Origin: Nannobrachium achirus
Taxonomy: Eukaryota > Chordata > Actinopteri > Myctophiformes > Myctophidae
Length of the DNA stretch: 64,000 nucleotides
Direction of reading: 5' to 3'
Assembly: GCA_963921795.1 (NCBI GenBank)
Contig: OY997647.1
Coordinates: 67,244,468-67,308,467, forward strand
Shown: one piece after another, positions 1-10,994 of the stretch
Layout: each line of letters opens with the position of its first letter
How positions within the stretch are numbered: position 1 is the stretch's first letter
Notes under the pieces: generated by a model
Seen by the model: only the letters and a program-made list of their open reading frames with translations
Database searches by the model: none
Told to the model about the DNA's origin: nothing
Translations under genes and position numbers: made by a program

Positions 1-445
1 TTGACTCAAGTTGAGCCCTCGTAGGGGCTGAGAAAACACAGTCTATTAATTTGCCGACGGGTCTGTCAGAGTGTCACAGAGGTGACGCCATGGACCAGAG
101 CACGGCGACCACATGACTTCCACACTGCTTTTAGTTTGATAACTTCTGACAGCAAATCCAACATCCAGATAATCCAGCAGCAAACCATCCTGTTACAGTA
201 CATTACTCTGTTATGTTATTGTCTTTACATTTGTAATTATTATTTAGCCTGTCATACGCATTACAACATTGGAGAACATAAGAATGTATGTTTCATGTTT
301 GTCCTGCTACAGTAACGATGCATTAATTATTAAATGAGTAATTAGTAAACAGTTAACTTCCATATTGTTAGTAAAGCTACAGAGAGCCACTAGGGGGCGA
401 CCACAGAGCTGCATGAGGCTCCTGAGCCGTTGCAGAGCCATGTTC
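1..445. other. Non-coding stretch at left edge
   Basis: I see no convincing exon here. The last ligand-domain exon of nr1d2 should follow on the minus strand at lower coordinates, but no stretch in these bases encodes the expected C-terminal helices, so it probably lies outside the window. The only notable item is a CTCF-like motif near 387-401. Confidence 0.5.
387..401 (+). promoter_or_regulatory. CTCF-like core motif
   Basis: The sequence CCACTAGGGGGCGAC fits the vertebrate CTCF core consensus (CCASYAGRKGGC). It lies downstream of the visible nr1d2 exons. Binding is inferred from the motif only. Confidence 0.4.
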
Positions 446-1095
446 TAGGGTTAGGGTTCTAGTCAGCCACACATTGCAACACTAGATCTGTTTTAATCGG
501 ATGAATCTAGGGTTGCAATACCTTTTTTGCTATCTGATTGTATTAAACAATGTCAAACTCACCAATATTGGGGCTGTATGGAAAGCTTGCCTTATCCTCT
601 TGCTATCTGCAAAGTGTTTGTTTCATAAAAATTCACTGTAGAATTGCTATGATTTATTTTCTGTCAAGAAATTCAGTTCAGGTGATTATTTTCAGGTGCT
701 GGAGTTTGGAAGCGCTCGTGGGAAGTCACTCAGCGGTCCTGTGTACCAGCTGGTTCTAAATGTCACATAATGCAGGAGGCTGCGGGACATGGCGTTATAG
801 AAGACGAGCGCTTCTGAAGTTCAACACTTAAACAATAAACCATGTCTGCTCGGATTTCTTGACAGAAAGTAGCTCATAACATGTCTACGGTGGAGTTTTA
901 TGAAAGAAACTCTTTGCAGATAGAAAGAGGATACTCTGAGCTTTCCATACAGCCCCAATATTGGTGAATTTGAAGTTGTTTAATACAATCAGATAACAAA
1001 AAACTGTGTTGATGCATTGGCTGCCTATGGGAGGTATTGCAACCCTAGATTCATCCCATTATAAAGATTCTAGTGTTGCAATTTGTGGCTAGGGT
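446..1095. mobile_element. Foldback MITE with long inverted ends
   Basis: The left part (about 463-615) and right part (about 900-1090) are inverted copies of each other. Both carry a GTTGCAA-rich outer end with CTAGGGTTGCAATACC and an inner block around CCAATATTGGGGCTGTATGG. The outermost bases read GCCACA and TGTGGC. The middle (616-900) is unique and has no transposase-like reading frame. This fits a non-autonomous foldback element; I cannot name its superfamily. Confidence 0.6.
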
Positions 1096-1099
1096 TCTA

Positions 1100-1400
1100 G
1101 GGTGTCTAAGTTTATGGTTAGCACCACAGCAGTGAACAGGTTCATCTCCTGCTCAGTGAGGGTTAGGTTTAGGGTTTAGGTTTAGGTTTAGGTTCAGTAC
1201 AGACCTGCAGACACCAGGAACACAGCAGTAAATAGGTTCATCTCCTGCTCACTGAGGGTTAGGGTTAGGGTTAGGTTTAGGTTAAGGGTTTAGGTTAAGG
1301 GTTCAGTACCTGCAGACACCAACACCACAGCAGTAAACAGGTTAATCTCCTGCTCACTGAGGTTTAGGTTTAGGGTTAGGTTTAGGTTTAGGTTTAGGTT
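1100..1400 (-). repeat. Copies of an nr1d2 exon end mixed with telomere-like repeat
   Basis: Three imperfect copies of the 3' border of the adjacent exon (1407-1617) lie at about 1117-1160, 1199-1258 and 1306-1362. Each reads on the minus strand like the exon end ([12 protein letters not shown]), and the latter two run on into a GT that keeps the donor context. They are separated by degenerate TTAGGG/TTTAGG runs. Order and strand match the exon, so these look like tandem duplications across the exon-intron border and not a separate gene. Confidence 0.75.
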
Positions 1401-1406
1401 CTATAC

Positions 1407-1617
1407 CTGCAGACACCAGGACTACAGCAGTAAACAGGTTCATCTCCTCCTCATTAAGCTCCAGACTCCTCAGCTTGAGGTTGAAGTCCATCATGTTGGT
1501 CATCAGCTCTCCTGCTCCCAGGGCCCTCAGAGCCTCCAGGTGGAACCTCTGACCTCCCAGGAAGGTCACGCTGCGCTGCGGAGCGTCAAACAGCCTGGAG
1601 AAACGCAGCACCAACAC
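1407..1617 (-). CDS. nr1d2: nr1d2 exon 9, ligand-binding domain
   Basis: The 211-bp exon encodes [20 protein letters not shown], then [20 protein letters not shown] and [20 protein letters not shown] and [10 protein letters not shown]. This is the core of the REV-ERB ligand domain. It ends with one carried base before GTATAG, consistent with SADRSG in relatives. The following exon is not in the window. Confidence 0.93.
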
Positions 1618-4600
1618 CTGCAGGTCAGAGGTCACAGAGCACGGCGGCAGCGAAGCCGCGGTCAGTCTGAGAGGAGCAGGAAGAGTTTAACGCATCAGGA
1701 GCAGCCATGACTCCATCATCACCTGCTGCATCTTTACATCATGAACTGAACGGATGACAGGAGGGGGTGAGAGAGGGGGGGGGGGGGGGGGGGGGGGGGA
1801 GAAGAGCTGCAGGGTGAAGGGATGGAGGGAATACCAGTAGAGATGGACCGATTGCAAAATGATTGGCCGATACCGATCCACCGGTTGTATGAAGGTCTGA
1901 CCTGCCAAAACAGATTTTTCCGATACCGATTTCTTTAGCTAAGAACTAGAAAATAGGGTTGCACCAATACCCTTTTTTTCAGGCCAAGTAGGCCTACAAT
2001 ACATACTTCAATGTGAGTACCAATAAGCAAGAAGAACACTAATGCCAAATCAATCAAAATAGTACAATATCCAAAATCACAGACAATATCCAGTCTAATA
2101 TGACCGTCTGGACTAGGCAGGAGGAAAGCAGGTGACACATGCTTTTTTACCCTTCTTGTTGGAGACGACATTGACACAGGATTATGGAATATATCCTTAC
2201 ATTGCAAAGGTAATCAGCACCATCTGTATTCTGTAGGCTGCCACTAAGTAGACTGGCTGCTACTACAGGACCAGAGCATCATGCTTGGTGGGGTGGTGGG
2301 GTGAAGGGATGAGAGAGGGGTGAGAAGAGATGGTGGGGGTGAAAGGATGGAGGAATACCAGAAGACTCCCTGGAGAACACAGTGGCCTCGTCTCTCCCAG
2401 TGGTTCTCAAACCTTTTGGCTGGTTAAATCTAACCTTATTCCAAACTTAAACCCTCAGTGAAACGGTGCCAAAGCCTAACCCTATTCCTAATCTTAACCT
2501 CAGTAAAACAAATATACCAGAATACTAGAACCGTTCCACCAGGCAGTCAACGTGAGGTCAACGTGAGGTCAACGTGAGGTCGGTGGGAAAATAAATATCA
2601 GCGAGAAGGTTTTCTGGCATAGATAGATAGATACCTTTATTATCCCAAGGGGGAAATTCAGTAGGCATGTGGACCGGTTAGTTTACCGATGGAGGGGGTT
2701 CAGGTTGAGAGGATGACCTCTACGTACCTCGAAGGTCCCAGCCTTCAGCAGGCAGACCTGGTCTACGTACCGATGGAGGGGGGTTCAGGTCACGTACCTC
2801 GAAGGTCCCAGCCTTCAGAAGGCAGACCTGGTCGTGCTGTGACAGATCTCTGAACCCTGGGATCTTCTTAGCGAACTCCACCACCTCCCTCACAGCGGGG
2901 GTGAAGCTACGACTGAACTCCTCCCACACCTCCTGACCAGAGAGATGCGGGTCCACGTGGGGGGAGATGTTCATAGGACACACCTGGGGAGGACACAGTG
3001 ATGATATTAATACTCTATGATCATCTATCATCCTCCACACCTCCTGACCAGAGAGATGCGGGTCCACGTGGGGGGAGACGTTCATGGGACACACCTGAGG
3101 AGGACACAGTGATCAGTGTTAGAGAGGCAGGGGCTGACATTTCTAAAAGGTGAAAATATTAAAAATAGCAGACCTCCAAGCTCACAATGCTTTGAGCTGC
3201 AACAGTTTACAGTTTACAGTTAGGCATTTAGCAGACGCTTTTAATCCAAAGCGACTTACAATAAGCAGATAAAACATCAAGTGCCATACCGGGCAACCGC
3301 TTTTGGAAAAAAAAACATCCTTTCAGTTCAGGGCTCTAATAATAAGAGACTGTTTGTCATTTCCATCCTTAAGGTACAATCTAAAAAAATGGTTACTTGA
3401 CAATCAAACGTGTGACCATTTATAGTCTATACATAGTATATTACATGTATGTATATTTTTAATGATCCTTTTTCTAATATAGGGTTCTGGTGCCAGCATT
3501 TTGTTTACAGGTGGAATAGTATAGTACTTGTATGTATAGTATAGTATGTATATGTATGTAGTATGTATGTATAGAATAGTATAGTACTTGTATATATAGT
3601 ATAGTATGTATATGTATGTATAGTATGTATGTATAGAATAGTATAGTACTTGTATGTATAGTATAGTATGTATATGTATGTATAGTATGTATGTATAGAA
3701 TAGTATAGTACTTGTATGTATAGTATAGTATGTATATGTATGTATAGTATGTATGTATAGAATAGTATAGTACTTGTATGTGTTCTAAATGCCTTCTCCT
3801 GATGTAAGGTTATTGTTGTTGGTATGTGTTGTTTTGTCTTCATGTGAGGACTACAGATGAAATGTTGCATTCTTGCTAAATCCGGTGTATTTACATTGCA
3901 TTTATGTAGTGTTCATTAATGTGCATTGTCCCGTCTAAATAACAAATAAAGTAAAGTATCAATATAATAAGCAAGATAATGTGTCAGTACATCAACAACA
4001 ATATAACACAAGCATAGGAATATCAATCTAGAAAAACAATAACATAGGTAGACCATGCACCTAATCAGTAAAAAACTTCTAAAACCTAAAAAATGCTATC
4101 TGACTTCATGTAAGGTCATTGAGGGAAGGGGGAGTAACAGGGGCAGTGCGACGCGTTGTGAGCTTGGAGGTCTGCTATTTTCGATACTTGATACCACACT
4201 GAACAAAGCATAATCAAGTGAATACTGGAGATGTGGCGTAACGGCATGGATTTCTACACAGAGAGGACAATTCTTTCAACATAAGACACTGCAGGAGAGG
4301 TGCTGCGAGGAGAAGTTTAGAAGCGGCGAGGAGAGCGGGCGCGGTCCCGTAAAATTCCTGCGAGCGTGCTCGTTTGTGCATGCGTACGTGGGCGGCAAGA
4401 GATGGATTGTGTTCATCTTTGTGAAATGCTGCGCAGCGTTTACTCACTGAGCGAGTGTGTTTGTGTCTCACTGAGTGAGTGTGTTTGTGTCTCACTGAGA
4501 GAGTGTGTTTGTGTCTCACTGAGAGAGTGTGTTTGTGTCTCACTGAGAGAGTGTGTTTGTGTCTCACTGAGAGAGTGTGTTTGTGTCTCACTGAGAGAGT

Positions 4601-5749
4601 GTGTTTGTGTCTCACTGAGAGAGTGTGTTTGTGTCTCACTGAGTGAGTGTGTTTGTGTCTCACTGAGAGAGTGTGTTTGTGTCTCACTGAGTGAGTGTGT
4701 TTGTGTCTCACTGAGTGAGTGTGTTTGTGTCTCACTGAGAGAGTGTGTTTGTGTCTCACTGAGAGAGTGTGTTTGTGTCTCACTGAGAGAGTGTGTTTGT
4801 GTCTCACTGAGAGAGTGTGTTTGTGTCTCACTGAGAGAGTGTGTTTGTGTCTCACTGAGAGAGTGTGTTTGTGTCTCACTGAGAGAGTGTGTTTGTGTCT
4901 CACTGAGAGAGTGTGTTTGTGTCTCACTGAGAGAGTGTGTTTGTGTCAGAGTGTGTTTGTGTCTCACTGAGAGAGTGTGTTTGTGTCTCACTGAGAGAGT
5001 GTGTTTGTGTCTCACTGAGAGAGTGTGTTTGTGTCTCACTGAGTGAGTGTGTTTGTGTCTCACTGAGTGAGTGTGTTTGTGTCTCACTGAGAGAGTGTGT
5101 TTGTGTCTCACTGAGAGAGTGTGTTTGTGTCTCACTGAGAGAGTGTGTTTGTGTCTCACTGAGAGAGTGTGTTTGTGTCAGAGTGTGTTTGTGTCTCACT
5201 GAGAGAGTGTGTTTGTGTCTCACTGAGTGAGTGTGTTTGTGTCTCACTGAGAGAGTGTGTTTGTGTCTCACTGAGAGAGTGTGTTTGTGTCAGAGTGTGT
5301 TTGTGTCTCACTGAGAGAGTGTGTTTGTGTCTCACTGAGAGAGTGTGTTTGTGTCAGAGTGTGTTTGTGTCTCACTGAGAGAGTGTGTTTGTGTCTCTCT
5401 GAGAGAGTGTGTTTGTGTCTCACTGAGAGAGTGTGTTTGTGTCTCTCTGAGAGAGTGTGTTTGTGTCTCACTGAGAGAGTGTGTTTGTGTCTCACTGAGA
5501 GAGTGTGTTTGTGTCAGAGTGTGTTTGTGTCTCACTGAGAGAGTGTGTTTGTGTCAGAGTGTGTTTGTGTCTCACTGAGAGAGTGTGTTTGTGTCTCACC
5601 GCGGTGCGGCCACAGCTGATCCTAGCGGCAGCCCCGCGGTACCCGCTGCCCGTCTGTAGGAGGCTTTAGTGTTGAAGAGTCCTTGAGACTCTGAACCCCT
5701 AACTGCTCCTGATGAGCTGCGCATGGTTTCCTCTGACATCGCTGTGTGA

Positions 5750-5806
<57 letters not shown>

Positions 5807-8800
5807 CCTCTGAGTACGTACCAGGTGCGTTCTGTTGCTGCCTCTGTGCAGAGGACCCCCCAGAGGACCCCCCAGAGGACCCCCCGGCTGCTGCTGGGGA
5901 GCCCGGGGACCCCTGAAGGAGCCAGCAGCATAGGCTGGACACTGGCCACTAGGTGGCGCTGTGGCCCCAGGCAGCCTGTAGGGACAGAGGCTGGGGGCAG
6001 CAGCATGGTGACCACTAGGTGGCGCTGTGACGCTGGGAGAAGCAGGAAGGTTCTCTGGAGCTCCAGGAACGCTACTGCCACCTGGTGGCTCCTGGACTGG
6101 AGACAATAAGAGTTTAATTAATATGATGAAGTAAACAACACTGGAACAAACACATTAAAACACGTTTCAATTAAAACTAGAAGCAGTGCTCTTCCGAGCA
6201 CAGGTCTCCACCAGGCCAGGCGGCCTGTTATAGCGCCACCATGAGGCTGATTTGAAAAGTTTGAAGTGACATTTTTTCCTCTGCCTAGTGGGAATGTGCG
6301 TGCAAAATTTCACAAACAATTGCACGCTGTGTTCGTGATTTGAGGCAATTTGTCCAAAACGGACCAATCTTACAAACTTTGAAAGCCAATCTCAGCCAAT
6401 CAGGATGGAATATGGACAATCAGACAGATCCATGTCGATCACATGACTGTAGAGATACTGTCTACCGATTTGCGTGATTCTTGGACAAAATCTGTAGGAG
6501 TACTGGCCATAAGGTAGTTTTGCACAAATTGGCCTCCTGGTGGCGCTAGAACAGGCCCATGTGAAAAATGTGGGGCAGAGGTTCTGAATAGACCGTTTGT
6601 CAGCCTTCTGATTGGTCCCTGAGACTCCCTGACTGGCCAACCAGAAAAAAACATTCACTTTTTGCTATCGGGGGTGGAGTTTGTGCAGTGGAGAATGTTG
6701 CTTCAGGCTTTCAAAAACTGTCCGCAGTGCGCGACACGGAGATCGGCCGGTACGGTGATAGCGACGGCAAGCGTCAAGCGATCTCGCTCATCATAACGAA
6801 TAAGCTTCAACAAACTAGTTCACATGTACCTTATCAATGGTCTAAGAGTCACGATTGGGTACATATAATTTAAATGGGCAGAATTACGAAAAGCCAGCCT
6901 ATTATGTGAGGAGAAACATTCTCTCTGTCCTCTTCCTAGTACCCAAGATGCAATGCGCTTCTCTTTCTATCTCTGATCCAGAGGATTAAACTAATTAAAA
7001 CATTTATTTTTCGGGGGGAAACTACTGTTTTGCTATGTAATTACTGTACCTTTTTCTTCCCTTTTTATTAATATCACGTAGATGTGTTTTTTGTGGTACT
7101 TTATATAGCTGTAATGAGGCTATGAAGGGGAAAAAAATCCCATCCACTTCCACTATAAAAGAATCTGCAAAGAGGATTCTGTCCCACTGGGATTAAACAC
7201 ATTAAAACATATATTTTCGGGTAAACCCCCTGTTTTGCAATGTAACTACTGTACCTTTGTCTTCCCTTTTTATTAATATCACCTAGGTGTTTTTCCTTTG
7301 GTACTTTATATAGCTGTAATGAGGCTATGAAGGGGAAAAAAATCCCATCCACTTCCACTATAAAAACAATCTGCCCAGGGTTAATGTCCCATCATAGTAA
7401 CAGGGCAGAATGGGGCGGGATTTACAAAAGGGTTTATTGGCATCCAGGGAGTGTGTGTGCTCAGTTTGGCAGCGACCGGGCCAACGGCGCGGGAGATTAG
7501 CTGGTAACAAACTGGAGGACACACGGACGCACGCATGGACGGACACACGGACGGACGAATGGACAGGGGCGAAAACATACTCTCCCTCATGCCTTCGGCT
7601 GGTGGAGACAACGATGCATAGCTTGTGAGGTTCAGGCAGAGATACTCCAGAGGTTCACACTGTGCTGCACTATGCATTCACATACTGTATATACAATAAT
7701 ATATATTGGTTCATTCTATTGGTGAGTTGTCTGACTGAACTGAAACGTATCTTCCAATATTTTAGCTGTGACTGTTTTAAATCCTGTTGTCTTTATTTGT
7801 GAAAAATTGTGAAAACAGCCACACAAAAAGTTGAATCCATCTAATAATGAAGTAAGATGTTGTAATGTTTGTGCCTGTAAGAGTGCATGCATGTCACTCT
7901 TTTGTCTGTATTGGGTTCGATCAGCTACAGTCAGGTACAAAAGGGGGTGGGAGTTTATAGGTTTTACTTCTTCTCACTCCTTTTCGGATATGTTATTATT
8001 TTGTTTTGTTTCGTGCTTTTATTACTTGCTATGTTTTCATTTTATATTCTTTATTTTTTGTCTTGTGTTTGGAAGTGCAAAATTGTACTGTTTTTAATTG
8101 ACATATTCTAAATAAATATGACTAAACTAAACTAAACTAAATTCTTTAGTTCTTTCCCCTGCTTTGGTAAAAACCAAGGGAAGGTATTAATTACATACTG
8201 TACATTTACTGTATATAATTAGTGTACAGTAAATGCTTGGTGGAGTGTGAGCAGCAGTGTGTCTACTGGAAGTTAGTGAGGATAATTCTGTTCCATGAGC
8301 GGAGCTTAGTGACTTTTCTTCCTTTTCTTTTTGGGCGGTGCTAATGTATGTCTGTACGTACGTATGTCCCACCCCATCCTGTGACCCTGGGCATACAACA
8401 AACGTTGGACACAACCGACAGCGGTTAGTAGCGTTTAATAATCAGAACTAGGCTTGTGCAGCGACTAAATACAGAGCAGCTTTCTACACAAGCTGCTAAA
8501 TCTGCATGATGTCGTGGATATTCCAATTACATTTCTTAAAATCTGAATAACCCAGGGATTTAAAAAAGATTTATTCTCTGAACATTGCATCCATCACTTG
8601 TGCCCTTTTTGGCTAACAATGAGGACAGAAAAAATAAAGTGCAATTGAAAACAAAAGAAAACTTCAAAAGGAAATCAAATTAAAATAAAAGCTAACCTTG
8701 TTGAGCTGCCATGGTTGCCATGGTAACCAGGTTGTTGTGGTGGTTCCAGTTGTCTCTCCTCTCCTCCATGACCGAGCTGGTGATGTCACTGTTGGAGCTG

Positions 8801-10929
8801 ATGATGTCATCACTGGAGGTGATGATGTCATCGCTGGAGGTGGAGCTCCCCAAGGGGCCACTGTCCTTTATGGTGGGGGGTCCTTGGATGGGGGGTCCTT
8901 GGATGGGGGGTCCTTGGGAGAGGGGTCCCTGGGTGGGGGGTCCCTGGACGGGGGGTCCGTGGATAGGGGGTCCCTGGGTGAGGGGTCCCTGGACGGGGGG
9001 TCCCTGGATGGGGGGTCCCTGGACGGGGGGTCCCTGCGTGAGGGGTCCCTGGACAGCCTGCTGCTCCTGGTTGTACATGAAGGTCCCCTGGTGGTGGAGA
9101 AGTGTCATTGATTGATTGAAGTATTGATTGTCAGTTTGCATAGGATAAGGTACAGTTTCATGACAGTACAGTTCACTGGTACAAGGTCTACTAAAAAGCC
9201 TCTGTCTTATTTGTGAGCTCGCATGAAGGTGAGAACACTATGTTATCTTCATTATTGCCAGACCCATGAAATGGGTAGGCCTACATAAGCAAATGTCGGT
9301 CTGTCCGGGTTTTCTATATAAAGGGTATATATGATGATGACATGATGATGACATGCCTACAAAAGGCATGATGTCATAAATGATGATGACAGACAGGGGG
9401 TCTGGCACAACCAGGTTGACCTGGTCTATTTATTTTAGATATTGTTGTGTTCTCGCCTGAAAGGTGAGAACACTGTTATCCTCATTATTGCCAGACCCAT
9501 GAAATGGGTAGGCCTACATAAGCAAATGTCTGTCCGGGTTTTCTATATAAAGGGTATATATGATGATGACATGATGATGACATGCCTACAAAAGGCATGA
9601 TGTCATAAATAATGATGACAGACAGGGGGTCTGGCACAACCAGGTTGACCTGGTCTAGTTTATATATAGTGAGTTCCGTCGCAGACAGTATAAAGGCAGG
9701 GCCCTTAGTCAATGAGGTGCAATTGAGGTGTGTAAATCTGGGAGTGGTGTTAGCTGGGGTATTGGTTGAGCTTCACATGACAGCACACTGCAGGATATAG
9801 TCACCAACGAGCCCACACTGTCTCGTAGGAACAGTATTTCTAGTTAAAATGTACCTTTTCAAACATTTTCTCTTTTCACCCCCAAACAAATAGAGAAAAT
9901 AACTGATCTACAAGCTCTCAGTGTGTTGCTCGGCAAAGCGCTGATAGCTTGTAGATCCACTACTTTCACTATTTTTATAAATTGGTGTTTAAGTGGATCC
10001 CATACCTGGTGGGCTCTGGTTACCGTGGTAACCTCCTCCTCCCCGCTGTCCGAGGCGCTGGAGGAGGCGGAGCTAGAGCTGGTATCCATGGCGACCGAGG
10101 GCTCCGGGTCCGAGCTGGAGTCCGATTGGCTGGAGGGCGAGGGGGCGGGGCCCAGGGGCGTCTGGTTGCCGTGGAGACCGTTGTTCATCATGTTGTTCAT
10201 GGCGCTCTGCATCTCCAGCAGGAGGCGCTGTTTCTCACGTTTAGGAATACGACCAAACCTCACAGCTGGAACACATATAATATATAACATATAATAACAT
10301 ATACTATATACCTGTATTATATTACCTTCACTAAAACACCTGAATACGACCAAACCTTACAGCTGGAACAAAATCATTGTTATAATTATTTAACTAACTA
10401 TTAGCAATACAATAATAATGCTTCAATAATATACAATAATAAAGCTTAAGGGATGTGGCCTAAACATGAATCCATGACTGACTGACTGACTGACTGACTG
10501 ACTGATTAACTGACTGACTGACTGACTGACTGACTGACTGACTGGCTGGCTGGCTGACTGGCTGACTGACTGACTGACTGATTAACTGACTGACTGACTG
10601 ACTGACTGACTGACTGGCTGGCTGGCTGACTGGCTGGCTGGCTGGCTGGCTGACTGGCTGACTGACTGACTGACTGACTGATTAACTGACTGATTAACTG
10701 ACTGACTGACTGACTGACTGACTGACTGGCTGGCTGGCTGACTGGCTGACTGACTGACTGACTGATTAACTGACTGACTGACTGACTGACTGACTGACTG
10801 ACTGGCTGGCTGGCTGACTGGCTGGCTGGCTGGCTGACTGGCTGACTGACTGACTGACTGATTAACTGACTGACTGACTGACTGACTGACTGACTGACTG
10901 ACTGACTGACTGACTGATTAACTGACTGA

Positions 10930-10994
<65 letters not shown>

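Larger units (their letters stand above)
3162..4181. mobile_element. Palindromic element split by an insertion
   Basis: 3162-3190 (AAAATAGCAGACCTCCAAGC...) and 4153-4181 are near-perfect inverted copies (one mismatch in 29) of the arm that elsewhere forms short palindromes. Both arms share the variant GACCTCCAAGC, where other copies have GATCTACAAGC. The interior holds a LINE/SINE tail (3203-3270), AT-rich sequence and a 62-bp minisatellite. It may be the long form of the element or a palindrome opened by insertion. Confidence 0.6.

Noticed and set aside
1354-1406. Extension of nr1d2 exon 9 into KPKPKPNPKPKPQ
   Set aside because: This is read-through of the donor into telomere-like TTTAGG repeats; the splice donor at 1406 and the family pattern end the exon at 1407.
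4214-5578. Long open frames on both strands across the 24-bp array
   Set aside because: The unit is a multiple of three, so frames stay open by chance of periodicity. The frames simply repeat RHKHTLSV or ECVCVSLR with no other coding sign.
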